Source: Clostridia bacterium
GTDB taxonomy: Bacteria > Bacillota > Clostridia > Oscillospirales > CAG-382
Length of the DNA: 44,739 bases
Assembly (NCBI GenBank): GCA_017629175.1
Contig: JAGBXS010000086.1
Coordinates: 1 to 44,739 of the forward strand
Reading direction: 5' to 3'
Notes under the pieces: generated by a model
Database searches by the model: none
What the model was told of the DNA's origin: nothing
Seen by the model: only the letters and a program-made list of their open reading frames with translations
Program-made: the position numbers and the translations under genes
Part shown: in pieces, positions 7,772-16,856 of the stretch
Layout: each line of letters begins with the position of its first letter
How positions within the stretch are numbered: the stretch's first letter is position 1

Positions 7772-8251
7772 GTGAAAAAAACCGTGGGCAAAAGAAAAAC
7801 TTCGGAAGGCGGAGGTGCCGTCTTCTTGCTGAAGGCAGGCGGGACAGGCTTTTTGGTTGGCATGGGGATCTTGTTCGCCTTGGCGGCGTGCGGAGCGTTT
7901 TTGGCGCTGAAAAGCACCTCCCCCGGAGGGATGGCCGTCCCTGCGGCGGCGGTAGCGTTGTTTGGGGGCGGCTATATAGGTGGGTTGTTGGCGGGAAAAA
8001 TGACCGAGAAGGCAGGGATGAATCCCTACTTCGGGGGCCTTGCTTGCGGCGGGATGCTGTTGCTGTTCGGAGCGGTGACGTCCCTGTTCTTCCCCAACCC
8101 CGAAGGACAAATAGGATGGGGTGGGTGGCTCCCCCTGGGGATCCTTCTGCTTTCCACCCTGCTGGGCAGTCTCACCGCCGCCGTCCACCGCCCGGGAAAT
8201 AAGAAGAAATTGAAGAAGCTGAAAAGCCCCAAGGTCGCAAGAGTACGCTAA
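7772..8251 (+). CDS. Small four-helix membrane protein (TIGR04086-like)
   Basis: 159-residue integral membrane protein. After a basic start (KKTVGKRK) it has four hydrophobic segments: about 19-47, 55-75, 86-107 and 118-140. It ends in a strongly basic tail (NKKKLKKLKSPKVARVR). Gly/Ala-rich helices of this layout resemble the YrzE/TIGR04086 family of unknown function. The start appears to be GTG 7772, preceded by AAAGGAACGGG; the ATG at 7765 opens a different, Arg-rich frame that lacks membrane character and is rejected. It has its own terminator. Confidence 0.7.
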   Translation: MKKTVGKRKTSEGGGAVFLLKAGGTGFLVGMGILFALAACGAFLALKSTSPGGMAVPAAAVALFGGGYIGGLLAGKMTEKAGMNPYFGGLACGGMLLLFGAVTSLFFPNPEGQIGWGGWLPLGILLLSTLLGSLTAAVHRPGNKKKLKKLKSPKVARVR

Positions 8252-8258
8252 CATATGA

Positions 8259-8288
8259 AAAAAGAGCAACCCTCGGGCTGCTCTTTTT
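8259..8288. terminator. Bidirectional terminator
   Basis: AAAAAGAGCA...TGCTCTTTTT stem (8259-8268/8279-8288) around a C/G-rich inner region. It lies between the convergent membrane-protein gene and the RpiR-family gene. Confidence 0.85.
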
Positions 8289-8292
8289 ATGC

Positions 8293-9144
8293 TTATTTTG
8301 TCTTGTAGACGTTGTATTCGTCCCAGATCTGTTCCATTTCCGTCAGACGGGCAACGCTTTCCTCGGGGCGTTTTGCGGTGACGGCGGCGATGATGGCGTT
8401 GAGGACTGCCATGGGAGCCACCAGGGAATCCACAAAGCAATCGTTCTCGTTGTGAGCGTACACCGCGGCATCTGCAAGAGCCGCAAGAGGGCTGTAATCG
8501 CTATCGGTGATCCCCACTACGTAGGCGCCCTTTTTCTTGGAAAAATCCAAAGCATCCAGGGTACGGCGGGAATATCGGGGGAAGGAGATACCGATGACCA
8601 CGTCCTCCGCATCTACGGAGAGCATACGGTCAAAGACCTCACCGCCTGCCACGGTCTGCACCAAACGCACGTCGTCAAACAGCTGGGTCAGATAGAACTC
8701 CAGGAACATTGCCAAAGCGGTGGCACTTCTGGCACCGATGATGTAGATGCGCCGTGCAGAGATCAGCTTTTCGGCAACCAAGTCGAAGATGTGTACGTCG
8801 GTCTCCGCCATCGTCTTCTTGATGTTCTCCATGTCCGCCCGCATGCTGCGGTAGAAGGCTTCTTCGCCGGTGGTAGCGCCGGAAAGCTCCATGCGCTGCA
8901 AGGAGGTCAAGGTTCCGCGGATGGACTCCTTCAAAGCCGCCTGCAACTCCGGGTAGCCCCGATAGCCCAGGTCTGCCGCGTAGCGTACCACGGTGGATTC
9001 CGAAGTACCCACGGTGGCGGCAAGCTTTGCGGCGGTCATACCTGCGGCGGTGGCGTAGTTCTCCAAAAGGTATTTGCCGATCTTCTTTTGTGCTTTGGAG
9101 CCGGAGGAAAGCCCGGCTTCGATCAATTGCAGTGCGTCACTCAT
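8293..9144 (-). CDS. MurR/RpiR-family transcriptional regulator (HTH + SIS)
   Basis: 283-residue regulator with an N-terminal HTH_6 domain (about 1-75; recognition region AATVGTSESTVVRYAADLGYRGY) and a C-terminal SIS sugar-phosphate-binding domain (about 110-255; RRIYIIGARSATALAMFLE, VIGISFPRYSRRT). Members sense phosphosugars and control sugar or cell-wall amino-sugar catabolism. The ATG at 9144 is preferred over an in-frame TTG at 9150. It sits 25 bp behind glyS and may share its transcript. No catabolic operon is adjacent, so the target is unknown. Confidence 0.92.
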   Translation of the reverse strand: MSDALQLIEAGLSSGSKAQKKIGKYLLENYATAAGMTAAKLAATVGTSESTVVRYAADLGYRGYPELQAALKESIRGTLTSLQRMELSGATTGEEAFYRSMRADMENIKKTMAETDVHIFDLVAEKLISARRIYIIGARSATALAMFLEFYLTQLFDDVRLVQTVAGGEVFDRMLSVDAEDVVIGISFPRYSRRTLDALDFSKKKGAYVVGITDSDYSPLAALADAAVYAHNENDCFVDSLVAPMAVLNAIIAAVTAKRPEESVARLTEMEQIWDEYNVYKTK

Positions 9145-9169
9145 AAACAACGACCTACCCTGTTTCTGA

Positions 9170-10573
9170 TTAGTATGCGATGCGCTCCTCGATTACCTTC
9201 TTCAGGTCTGCGATCGGAACACGGATCTGCTCCATGGTATCACGGTCACGAACGGTCACGCAGCCGTCGTTTTCGCTCTCGAAGTCGTAGGTGATACAGA
9301 TGGGAGTACCGATCTCGTCCTCACGGCGGTAACGCTTACCAATGGAGCCTGCTTCGTCGTAATCCACCATGAAATACTTGCACAGATCTGCGTAGATCTC
9401 CTGTGCGGGGCCTGCCAGCTTCTTGGAAAGGGGCAGAACTGCCGCCTTGAAGGGTGCCAGTGCGGGATGGAGACGGAGCACGGTACGCACGTCGGGCTTC
9501 TCGGGGGTGCCGATGTCCTCTTCGTCGTAAGCATCGATGAGGAAGGCCAGTGCCACACGGTCACAGCCCAGAGAGGGCTCGATTACGTAGGGGATGTAAT
9601 GCTCGTTGGTCTCGGGATCGAAATAGGTCATATCCTGGCCGGACACGTTCTGGTGCTGGGTCAGGTCATAGGAGGTACGGGAAGCAACGCCCCACAGCTC
9701 GCCCCAACCGAAGGGGAACATGAACTCGAAGTCGGTGGTTGCGTTGGAATAGAATGCCAGCTCCGCGGGGTCGTGGTCGCGGGTACGGAGGTTTTCGTCC
9801 TTCATGCCCAGATCCAACAGCCACTGATGGCAGAATTCTTTCCAGTAGCCGAACCACTCCAGCTCCGTACCGGGCTTGCAGAAGAACTCCAGCTCCATCT
9901 GCTCGAACTCACGGGTACGGAAGGTGAAGTTACCGGGGGTGATCTCGTTACGGAAGGATTTACCGATCTGTGCTACGCCGAAGGGAACCTTCTTGCGGGT
10001 GGTACGCTGGATGTTCTTGAAGTTAACGAAAATACCCTGAGCGGTCTCGGGACGGAGGTATACGGTAGCCGCGTTGTCCTCGGTAACGCCCTGGAAGGTC
10101 TTGAACATCAGGTTAAACTTACGGATGTCGGTGAAGTCGTGCTTGCCGCAACCGGGGCAGGTCACGCCTTTGTCGCGGATATAAGCCACCATGTCCTCGT
10201 TGGTCATGGATTCCACAACCACGTCGGTGATGTTGTTCTCTGCGTTGTAATCCTCGATGAGCTTGTCTGCGCGGTGGCGCATCTTACAAGCCTTGCAGTC
10301 GATCAACGGGTCGTTGAAGGTGGTGACGTGGCCGGATGCCACCCACACCTGGGGGTTCATCAGGATAGCGGAATCCTGACCTACGTTGTAGGGGCATTCC
10401 TGGACGAACTTTTTCTTCCAAGCCGCCTTTACGTTGTTCTTGAACTCCACACCCAAGGGGCCGTAGTCCCAGGTGTTTGCCAGACCGCCGTAGATCTCAC
10501 TACCGCTGAAGACGAAGCCTCTGCCTTTGCAGAAGGCAACGATCTTTTCCATTGTTTTTTCTTGGTTTCTCAT
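9170..10573 (-). CDS. glyS: Glycyl-tRNA synthetase, dimeric (alpha2) type
   Basis: Class II synthetase joining glycine to tRNA-Gly. This is the single-chain type (467 aa here) found in archaea, eukaryotes and many Firmicutes. Markers are [25 protein letters not shown] near the N-terminus, a Cys-rich insertion (CKACKMRH and CPGCGKHDF), motif 2 [21 protein letters not shown] near 207-227, and motif 3 [13 protein letters not shown]. Met codons at 10582 and 10594 lie upstream, but spacing to the GGAA ribosome site favours ATG 10573. No T-box is recognisable in the 177-nt leader, which instead carries several hairpins. Confidence 0.95.
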   Translation of the reverse strand: MRNQEKTMEKIVAFCKGRGFVFSGSEIYGGLANTWDYGPLGVEFKNNVKAAWKKKFVQECPYNVGQDSAILMNPQVWVASGHVTTFNDPLIDCKACKMRHRADKLIEDYNAENNITDVVVESMTNEDMVAYIRDKGVTCPGCGKHDFTDIRKFNLMFKTFQGVTEDNAATVYLRPETAQGIFVNFKNIQRTTRKKVPFGVAQIGKSFRNEITPGNFTFRTREFEQMELEFFCKPGTELEWFGYWKEFCHQWLLDLGMKDENLRTRDHDPAELAFYSNATTDFEFMFPFGWGELWGVASRTSYDLTQHQNVSGQDMTYFDPETNEHYIPYVIEPSLGCDRVALAFLIDAYDEEDIGTPEKPDVRTVLRLHPALAPFKAAVLPLSKKLAGPAQEIYADLCKYFMVDYDEAGSIGKRYRREDEIGTPICITYDFESENDGCVTVRDRDTMEQIRVPIADLKKVIEERIAY

Positions 10574-10750
10574 GGTTTGCATTTCCGTTCGCACGACGGG
10601 CTGCCGTGCGCCTTTCTATGTTTTTTGTTTTGATTTTGTGGTTTTTGTCGTGGGGTGCTACCCCACACTCCGTCAGGGGCTCGCGTCCCGCGGAAGGGAT
10701 GCGGAAGCGGAGGAATATCCGTCAGGATGTTCCGACGAGAGCGAAGCGAT
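10574..10750 (-). other. Hairpin-rich spacer upstream of glyS
   Basis: 177 bp between the ABC-transporter stop codon and glyS. It contains GTGGGGT-GCT-ACCCCAC (10650-10666) and GGAATATCC-GTCA-GGATGTTCC (10712-10733, one wobble), with other GC-rich inverted pieces between. I looked for a T-box (GGGTGGNACCGCG) and found none. The short stems with 3-4-nt loops resemble the hairpin arrays at the right end of the window. Confidence 0.5.
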
Positions 10751-13039
10751 TTATTTGCTCATCTTGTTCATTTCGCGCTGTGCCATCACAAGGCGATAGT
10801 ATCTGCCCTCTTTTGCCATCAGCTCCTCGTGAGTCCCCAGCTCCTCCAGCTCGCCTTTCTCGAACACCGCAAGCTTGGTGGCGTTGCGAAGGGTGGAAAG
10901 TCTGTGGGCAATGGCCACGGTGGTGCGCCCTGCGGAAAGAGCCTGAAGAGCATCCTGGATCTGCCGCTCCGTCTCCGTATCCAGAGAAGAGGTGGCCTCG
11001 TCCAAGATCAGCAGCTTGGGGTTACGCAGAATGGCACGGGCAATGGCGATACGCTGTTTTTCGCCGCCGGAAAGGGTATTGCCGCGGGCACCCACGTAAG
11101 TGTTGTAGCCGTCGGGCAGTTTCATAATAAAGGTATGGGCTCCCGCCAGCTTTGCGGCGCGAAGCACCTCGTCACGGGTGGCACCGGGCTTGGCGTAAGC
11201 AAGATTGCTGTACACCGTACCGTTGAACAGATAGGTCTCCTGCAATACCACGCCGATCTGGGAACGGAAGGCGGCGGAATCGAAGGAGCGGATGTCCTTT
11301 CCGTCGATCAAAAGCTCGCCCTCGTTGATATCGTACATACGCATGATCAGGTTGATGGCGGTGGTTTTGCCCACGCCGCTACGCCCTACCAGCCCGATGA
11401 AATCTCCGGGCTTGATCTGCAGGTTCAAATGCTTGAGAATGTAGTCAGGGGGATTGTATCCGAAGGAGGCGTCCTTGAATTCCACCTCGCCCTTCAGATC
11501 GCAGACCTCCGTGCCGTCCGTCATATCGTCCTTCTCATCCAGCACCTCCGCAACCTTGGTCATGGAAATAAAGGTGTTGGAGAACATACGGGGTACGCGG
11601 GAGAACCAACGAATGGGCTCGTAGAGAGTGGCTACGTATGCCAGGAACTCCGTCAACTCACCCAAGGTGGCGTTCCCCGCCACCACGTCGCCGCCCACCA
11701 TGAACAGCACCAGGAACTCACCGATTCCCAAAAGGAAGCCGGAGAAGGGCACCGTTAAATTCCAGGTCAGCTCCGTCTTCTTGGCATTGTCCGCCAGACG
11801 GTGTGCCATTTTGGAGAACCGCTCATGCTCTCGGTTTTCGGTACCGAATACCTTCACCTCGCGGATGCCGGAGAACACGTCGTGAAGCAGGTTATTGGCA
11901 TCGCTGGACAACTGCCATTGGCGATGGTACGCCCTGCGGGTGATCTTATTCACCGCCATGAACATCAGCACCAAAAGAGGCGCAGGAGCAATGACTGCCA
12001 AGGTCAGCACCCAGTTGCGGGAAAACAGGATCGCCGCCACGGCAACCAGCGTAACCGTTTGCTGTAAAAGGCTGGGCACCAGGTTTACCAGAAAGCGCTG
12101 TAACTGCTCGGTATCTCCGGAAAGCCGTGTGATCAACTCACCTGCGGAGCGCTTGGAAAGCCCTGCCAGAGACAGAGATTGAATTTTCTCGTAAAGCACC
12201 TGACGGATCTTCACCAAGATCCGCGCGGAGGCCTTGGCCACCAACATACGGCGCAGGCAACCAAAAAGCGCCAGGCTCAAGCCGCAAGCCGCCAAAAGCA
12301 GTACCACAATCACCAGCCCGCTCTTCGTCCCGGGCACTACGTCCGGTGCGGGAGATAGGAAGTTATCGATCATATACCCCTGTACCCGGGGCAAAAGCAC
12401 GCTGATACCGGAGGTTAAAAGCAGGAACAATCCGCCCAGCAAAAGCAACCCTACGTTGCCCTTGGCGTAGACGAAAAATCTGCCCACCAGCTTTTTCTTA
12501 TCTGCGCAGTGAACGCAGGACTCCGCTCCCCGCTGGAAGGGCTTCCCGCATTTCTCGCACTTGGTAGCTTTGGGACGTTTCATCTCCTTGCCCTTGCGGC
12601 AGGCTTCCAGCTGACCCACCGCCCCTTCAAAGGCGGTGCAAAGGGTCATGTCTCCGCGGCAAAGCTCCAGTTCTTCCCCGTGGGTCTTCGCCTCGATGGC
12701 CACCGTACCCACGCCGCGGTTCAGCTTGATCTCCTCCATGTCCGCAAGGACATAGCGGGTCACACTCTCTCCGCAGACCAAGACCAAGTTCTTTCCGTCG
12801 CAGGCACAGGCACCGCTGACTGCATTTCCGTAAAAATCCAGATTGAAGTCGAAGGCTACCTTGGGCGTCGTCTCATCCGGTGTGGGAGGCACAATATGCC
12901 CTTTGCGGGGCTTCTTTGCCTTGGCAGGCTCCTTGTACGTCAGTCCCAGTTCCTCCGCCGCCCGCTTCCGCGCGGCGATCTGCTCGGGAGAATCCTGCCT
13001 TTTATTCTTTTTTTTGATGAAAGGCAACTTCAGTTTCAT
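10751..13039 (-). CDS. ABC transporter, fused permease/ATPase with N-terminal zinc ribbon (DUF1854 partner)
   Basis: 762-residue exporter-type half-transporter. Residues 1-190 are an unusual cytoplasmic extension with a zinc ribbon (Cys161, 164, 175, 178). About 195-485 form six membrane helices, and about 515-750 are the ATPase domain with Walker A (VGRSGVGKTT), ABC signature LSGGEKQR and Walker B LLILDEATSSLD. It starts 3 bp after the DUF1854 gene, so the two are certainly co-expressed. Such DUF1854/ABC pairs are known next to cyanophycin genes in some bacteria, but no cyanophycin synthetase is visible here. The transported compound is unknown. No terminator is seen before the glyS leader. 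Confidence 0.88.
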   Translation of the reverse strand: MKLKLPFIKKKNKRQDSPEQIAARKRAAEELGLTYKEPAKAKKPRKGHIVPPTPDETTPKVAFDFNLDFYGNAVSGACACDGKNLVLVCGESVTRYVLADMEEIKLNRGVGTVAIEAKTHGEELELCRGDMTLCTAFEGAVGQLEACRKGKEMKRPKATKCEKCGKPFQRGAESCVHCADKKKLVGRFFVYAKGNVGLLLLGGLFLLLTSGISVLLPRVQGYMIDNFLSPAPDVVPGTKSGLVIVVLLLAACGLSLALFGCLRRMLVAKASARILVKIRQVLYEKIQSLSLAGLSKRSAGELITRLSGDTEQLQRFLVNLVPSLLQQTVTLVAVAAILFSRNWVLTLAVIAPAPLLVLMFMAVNKITRRAYHRQWQLSSDANNLLHDVFSGIREVKVFGTENREHERFSKMAHRLADNAKKTELTWNLTVPFSGFLLGIGEFLVLFMVGGDVVAGNATLGELTEFLAYVATLYEPIRWFSRVPRMFSNTFISMTKVAEVLDEKDDMTDGTEVCDLKGEVEFKDASFGYNPPDYILKHLNLQIKPGDFIGLVGRSGVGKTTAINLIMRMYDINEGELLIDGKDIRSFDSAAFRSQIGVVLQETYLFNGTVYSNLAYAKPGATRDEVLRAAKLAGAHTFIMKLPDGYNTYVGARGNTLSGGEKQRIAIARAILRNPKLLILDEATSSLDTETERQIQDALQALSAGRTTVAIAHRLSTLRNATKLAVFEKGELEELGTHEELMAKEGRYYRLVMAQREMNKMSK

Positions 13040-13042
13040 GAA

Positions 13043-13612
13043 TTACAAATACAACTCGATCTTTCGGTAGCTCTTGGCGTCCAGCTGTAAAACGTCCTTG
13101 ATCACGTAGCGGTTTCCGTCCACGTCGGTCAGCACCACGCCGTTTTCGGAATTCTTGAACATATTGCGGTAGGTATCTTGCATGGTGAAGGATTTTTTGC
13201 CATGATCCGTCTCTACCTCCCAATAGGAAAAGCCCAGCTTATCCTTAAGGGAAAGGATCTTGGTGATGGCGGGAGAAAGGTACTTCCGCGCCAGCTCTTT
13301 TTGAATTAACTCCCCTGCCTCTCCTGCAAAATCGGCGAGACTGCGGATAATACCGTATTCCTTTCCGTCCATGTTCAAAACGGAAATATATTCATCCGGC
13401 GTATCAAAGGGGAACGCGCGGTGAAACTGCACTCTGCCGAAATCCTGCCACTGAGGGGGCAGCTTCTCCTCCGTGAGATCATCCGTCACAGGGGGCAAAA
13501 ACGCCCGCATGACGGGAAAACCGTTTTTCGTACGGGAGAAAACGGCATTCTCGGGGGTTAAGTATGTAATATCCGCAAGATCGAGAAAGCTCTGCTGTGC
13601 GTTTGCTTCCAT
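13043..13612 (-). CDS. DUF1854 family protein
   Basis: 189-residue soluble protein matching DUF1854: YLTPENAVFSRTKNG near the start, HRAFPFDTPDEYISVLNMDGKEYGIIRSL in the middle, then ITKILSLKDKLGFSYWEVETDHGKKSFTM and a DVDGNRYVIKD ending. The function is not established; the family is nearly always encoded beside an ABC transporter, as here, and may be a regulatory or substrate-handling subunit. The ORF continues upstream to 13780, but GAAAGGAACG fixes the start at ATG 13612. Confidence 0.85.
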   Translation of the reverse strand: MEANAQQSFLDLADITYLTPENAVFSRTKNGFPVMRAFLPPVTDDLTEEKLPPQWQDFGRVQFHRAFPFDTPDEYISVLNMDGKEYGIIRSLADFAGEAGELIQKELARKYLSPAITKILSLKDKLGFSYWEVETDHGKKSFTMQDTYRNMFKNSENGVVLTDVDGNRYVIKDVLQLDAKSYRKIELYL

Positions 13613-13703
13613 ATTCACGTTCCTTTCACAGTCGGCTTGAAAGAGAGGATGGGCTGTTTTTTTGAAAGGGAAAGCATTTGCGTTCCTTTTTTCTTCCCAT
13701 CTG

Positions 13704-13732
13704 TTGACAAGCAAAAAAATATTTGCTATAAT
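13704..13732 (+). promoter_or_regulatory. Sigma-A promoter of proS
   Basis: TTGACA (13704-13709), 17-bp spacer, TATAAT (13727-13732): full consensus. It lies back to back with the promoter of the DUF1854 operon. Confidence 0.9.
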
Positions 13733-13751
13733 ACGAATTAACTCAAAGTAC

Positions 13752-13780
13752 ATTATACTATCTTTTTTCGGTTTTTGCAA
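13752..13780 (-). promoter_or_regulatory. Sigma-A promoter of the DUF1854-ABC operon
   Basis: Minus-strand TTGCAA (13775-13780), 17 bp, TATAAT (13752-13757). The transcript would run through the proS promoter, so the two divergent promoters overlap functionally, with a leader of about 130 nt. Confidence 0.7.
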
Positions 13781-13832
13781 TAGCTGACGCCGAAAATTTC
13801 AAAAAAGATATCCGGAAAGGATGCAAAACGAT

Positions 13833-15272
13833 ATGGCAGAGAAGAAGCTTGTGGAATCCATCACCTCCATGGACGTGGATTTCGCACAATGGTACACCGA
13901 CGTTGTTCGCAAGGCGGAGCTGGCGGATTATTCCGGCGTCAAGGGATGCATGATCATCCGTCCCTACGGCTACGCCATTTGGGAGAATATTCAGAAGGAT
14001 CTGGACGAGCGCTTTAAGGCGTTGGGGCACGAGAACGTTTATATGCCCATGTTCATTCCCGAAAGCCTTCTGCAGAAGGAGAAGGATCACGTGGAGGGCT
14101 TTGCCCCCGAGTGCGCTTGGGTCACCGTAGGCGGTGAGAACAAGCTGGCGGAGCGTCTTTGCGTACGCCCCACCTCCGAGACCTTGTTCTGCGAGCATTT
14201 CAAAAACATCATTCAGTCCTACCGCGATCTGCCCAAGCTGTACAACCAGTGGGTCAACGTGGTTCGTTGGGAGAAGACCACCCGTCCCTTCCTGCGCACC
14301 TCCGAGTTCCTGTGGCAGGAGGGTCACACCATGCACGCCACCGAGGAGGAGGCACGCACGGAGACCCTGCAGATGCTGAAGGTTTACGAGGACTTCTACC
14401 GCGACACCCTGGCCATCCCCGCCGTCACCGGCAGAAAGACAGAGAAAGAGAAGTTTGCCGGCGCTATGGAGACCTATACCATTGAGCCCATGATGCACAA
14501 CGGCGTGGCTTTGCAGGGCGGTACCACCCATTACTTCGGAGACGGCTTTGCCAAGGCCTTTGACATCACCTTCACCGATAAGGACAACACCGTGAAGTAT
14601 CCCCATCAGACCTCCTGGGGCGTTTCCACCCGTATGATCGGTGCCATTATCATGACCCACGGCGACAACAATGGCTTGATCCTGCCTCCCAAGGTGGCTC
14701 CCATTCAGGTAGTCATCGTTCCCGTGCAGATGCACAAGGAAGGGGTTCTGGAGAAGGCACAGCAGGTTGCCGACGCTCTCCGTGCCGCTGGCATCCGCGT
14801 GAAGCTGGACAGCTCCGACAACTCCCCCGGCTGGAAGTTTGCGGAGTACGAGATGAAGGGCGTTCCCGTTCGCTTGGAGATCGGTCCCCGCGACATCGAG
14901 AACAACTCCTGCGTCCTGGTCTCCCGCGTGAGCAGAAGCAAGAACTTCGTTTCTCTGGACGGTTTGGCAGACACCGTCAAGGAGATGCTCACCACCGTTC
15001 ACAACGAGCTGGTTGACCGCGTGAAGAAGAACGTGGAGGCTAAGACCCATATCGCCACCAACTGGGAGGAGTTTGCGGATCACGCCGAGAACCATCCCGG
15101 CTTCATCAAGGCCATGTGGTGTGGCGAGACGGAGTGCGAGGAGAAGGTCAAGGAGCTCACCGGCGGTGTGAAGTCCCGTTGCATTCCCTTTAACGAAGAA
15201 AACCTTGCGCCCACCTGCGTTTGCTGCGGCAAGCCCGCCAAGCATATGCTGGTTTGGGGCAGACAGTATTAA
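13833..15272 (+). CDS. proS: Prolyl-tRNA synthetase, archaeal/eukaryal-like (type 3)
   Basis: Class II synthetase that charges tRNA-Pro. At 479 residues it lacks the editing insertion of the common bacterial ProS. It instead has the archaeal-like C-terminal domain ending in Tyr, with a zinc-type cluster (CGETECEEK and CVCCGKPA near the end). Motif 2 is seen in [21 protein letters not shown], and [14 protein letters not shown] is diagnostic. The in-frame ATG 13821 directly abuts the ribosome site GGAAAGG (13814-13820), so ATG 13833 with a 12-nt spacing is chosen. It is a monocistronic transcript with its own promoter and terminator. Confidence 0.96.
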   Translation: MAEKKLVESITSMDVDFAQWYTDVVRKAELADYSGVKGCMIIRPYGYAIWENIQKDLDERFKALGHENVYMPMFIPESLLQKEKDHVEGFAPECAWVTVGGENKLAERLCVRPTSETLFCEHFKNIIQSYRDLPKLYNQWVNVVRWEKTTRPFLRTSEFLWQEGHTMHATEEEARTETLQMLKVYEDFYRDTLAIPAVTGRKTEKEKFAGAMETYTIEPMMHNGVALQGGTTHYFGDGFAKAFDITFTDKDNTVKYPHQTSWGVSTRMIGAIIMTHGDNNGLILPPKVAPIQVVIVPVQMHKEGVLEKAQQVADALRAAGIRVKLDSSDNSPGWKFAEYEMKGVPVRLEIGPRDIENNSCVLVSRVSRSKNFVSLDGLADTVKEMLTTVHNELVDRVKKNVEAKTHIATNWEEFADHAENHPGFIKAMWCGETECEEKVKELTGGVKSRCIPFNEENLAPTCVCCGKPAKHMLVWGRQY

Positions 15273-15286
15273 GATAAAATGTGTTG

Positions 15287-15321
15287 CACCCTCGGGAACG
15301 TGGTTTCCGAGGGTGTTTTTT
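15287..15321 (+). terminator. proS terminator
   Basis: Stem CACCCTCGG/CCGAGGGTG followed by six T residues. Confidence 0.9.
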
Positions 15322-15403
15322 AGTTTCGCCTTAAGGTTTTTTTGAGAAAAAGCCCCAAAAAGCTTTCAATGCCGAAAACTGCCGCTTGCAGGAGATACCC
15401 GTC

Positions 15404-15432
15404 TTGACAGTCTTTGCGGCCTATGTTATACT
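15404..15432 (+). promoter_or_regulatory. Sigma-A promoter of the membrane-protein gene at 15456
   Basis: TTGACA (15404-15409), 17 bp, TATACT (15427-15432), 24 bp before the start codon. Confidence 0.88.
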
Positions 15433-15455
15433 TAACAAAGAAAGGACGTGAAGCC

Positions 15456-15980
15456 ATGCTTGCTTATTATTTTCAGACTCTGCTCTTCTTGGTGCTTTTG
15501 GCAATCATTTATTTCATTTTCCGAGGCGGCGTGCAGACTTGGCTGCGGATGAAAAAGCGACTCAGCAAGACCCATATCCGCAAGCTGAAAAAGGGAAAGA
15601 AAAACTTTTGGTGGTATCAAGCCCTGCACGCCGAGACGGGTATGGGACTGCTGTATCCGCTGAACAAGGGCTTCACCCTGGTTTACACGTTGGCTTTAGG
15701 CCTTTCTCTGGTTTTAGGATGGTGGAAGCCTGTGTCCGTGGTGCTTTGCGGCTTGATGCTTCCCTTATGCCTCTCTGCCGGAATTATGATTGCTTTCGCG
15801 TTAATTTGGGGCAACATAGAAGAGCACGGGAGGCCTATTGTGTTGCTGGCGCAACGGAAAAACAAAGGCTTTGATTCCGTAATTTTTGACGTGGCAGCAG
15901 TTCTCTTCTGCTTGCTGGTGGGATACGCCCATTTGCTTCTGACAGCAGATCTGCGGGGGATGGATCTGCGGTTTTGGTAA
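15456..15980 (+). CDS. Membrane protein of unknown function
   Basis: 174 residues. One N-terminal helix (about 3-22), a basic cytoplasmic segment (RMKKRLSKTHIRKLKKGKKN), then hydrophobic stretches at about 70-85, 90-118 and 145-162. I do not recognise the family. An AAAGGACG ribosome site and the promoter directly upstream support ATG 15456 rather than an upstream in-frame ATG. It is a single-gene unit that ends at the hairpin shared with the convergent tRNA cluster. Confidence 0.7.
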   Translation: MLAYYFQTLLFLVLLAIIYFIFRGGVQTWLRMKKRLSKTHIRKLKKGKKNFWWYQALHAETGMGLLYPLNKGFTLVYTLALGLSLVLGWWKPVSVVLCGLMLPLCLSAGIMIAFALIWGNIEEHGRPIVLLAQRKNKGFDSVIFDVAAVLFCLLVGYAHLLLTADLRGMDLRFW

Positions 15981-16028
15981 AAAAAGACGAAGCGTTCTAC
16001 TTCGCCTTCTCACTGACAATACAATAGG

Positions 16029-16056
16029 AAAAAGCACTTCTGACGAAGTGCTTTTT
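16029..16056. terminator. Bidirectional terminator (membrane protein / tRNA cluster)
   Basis: Stem AAAAAGCACTTC/GAAGTGCTTTTT with a TGAC loop and T-runs on both strands. It lies immediately 3' of tRNA-His. Confidence 0.9.
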
Positions 16057-16059
16057 TCA

Positions 16060-16137
16060 TGGGGTGGGAGACCGGATTCGAACCGGCGACCCTCAGAGCC
16101 ACAATCTGATACTCTAACCAACTGAGCTACACCCACC
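16060..16137 (-). tRNA. tRNA-His (GTG)
   Basis: Cloverleaf with anticodon loop TTGTGGC between stems TCAGA/TCTGA, giving anticodon GTG. The extra G at position -1 (16137) opposite C73, a hallmark of tRNA-His, is encoded, as is CCA. Last gene of the rpsT/tRNA cluster. Confidence 0.97.
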
Positions 16138-16183
16138 ATATTGAGAGACCGAAGCAGATCAACGCCACCCATCGGTCTCAAAT

Positions 16184-16260
<77 letters not shown>

Positions 16261-16282
16261 ATGGAATGTGATGGCGTATTTT

Positions 16283-16356
<74 letters not shown>

Positions 16357-16437
16357 ACGGCGCACTTCATTGCACAAAACAATGTTCACGGACAGACCGC
16401 ATACAAACCGTACGCGGTCTATCCGAAAAATGCATCG

Positions 16438-16701
16438 TTACTGAGCGTTGTTGAGCATCTGAGTAAACTTGCTCTTCTTTCTCGCTGCGTTATTCTTGTG
16501 CAGAATACCCTTGTTGACAGCACGGTCGATCATGCTGACTGCGTCGAGGTAGGTCTTGGAAGCAAGCTCCTTGTTACCTTCAGCAAGTGCAGCCTGATAC
16601 TTCTTGATAGAAGTCTTCATTGCGGAACGGAAGCTCTTGTTCTGAAGAGTCTTGGTTTCGGTAACGAGAACGCGCTTCTTTGCAGATTTAATATTAGGCA
16701 A
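16438..16701 (-). CDS. rpsT: 30S ribosomal protein S20 (TTG start)
   Basis: 87-residue basic protein of the small subunit that binds 16S rRNA. The sequence PNIKSAKKRVLVTETKTLQNK and the C-terminal GILHKNNAARKKSKFTQML are typical of bS20. The start is chosen as TTG 16701: a perfect GGAGGTGA lies 5-6 nt upstream and the protein then begins MPNIKSAKKR as in other S20 proteins. A GTG at 16710 overlaps the ribosome site. E. coli rpsT also begins with UUG, where the weak start takes part in autoregulation. Upstream gene of the three tRNAs. Confidence 0.96.
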   Translation of the reverse strand: MPNIKSAKKRVLVTETKTLQNKSFRSAMKTSIKKYQAALAEGNKELASKTYLDAVSMIDRAVNKGILHKNNAARKKSKFTQMLNNAQ

Positions 16702-16739
16702 ACAACTCACCTCCTACTTCTTATTTTTGGAACCTACTT

Positions 16740-16768
16740 ATATTAGCACACTTTTTTCCATTTTGCAA
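16740..16768 (-). promoter_or_regulatory. Sigma-A promoter of rpsT (and probably the tRNAs)
   Basis: Minus-strand TTGCAA (16763-16768), 17 bp, TAATAT (16740-16745). Confidence 0.75.
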
Positions 16769-16856
16769 GAGGTTTTTCAAAAAAACCTATAAAAAACATA
16801 TATTTTTTCAAACAGCACAAAATAACAAAAAAGCACACCTTTTGGAGTTGGCAAAG

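Noticed and set aside
7765..8202. 145-codon ORF overlapping the membrane-protein gene at 7772
   Set aside because: It is Arg-rich and lacks membrane character; the frame from GTG 7772 gives a coherent four-helix protein.
10574..10750. T-box riboswitch before glyS
   Set aside because: No GGGTGGNACCGCG-type T-box and no specifier-loop architecture could be found; only simple hairpins.
13758..15245. 495-codon minus-strand ORF opposite proS
   Set aside because: ProS on the plus strand is unambiguous; the antisense product has no recognisable motif.
16395..16420. Hairpin between rpsT and tRNA-Gly as a terminator
   Set aside because: A stem (GACCGC/GCGGTC) exists but no T-run follows on the minus strand; more likely a processing or spacer structure.
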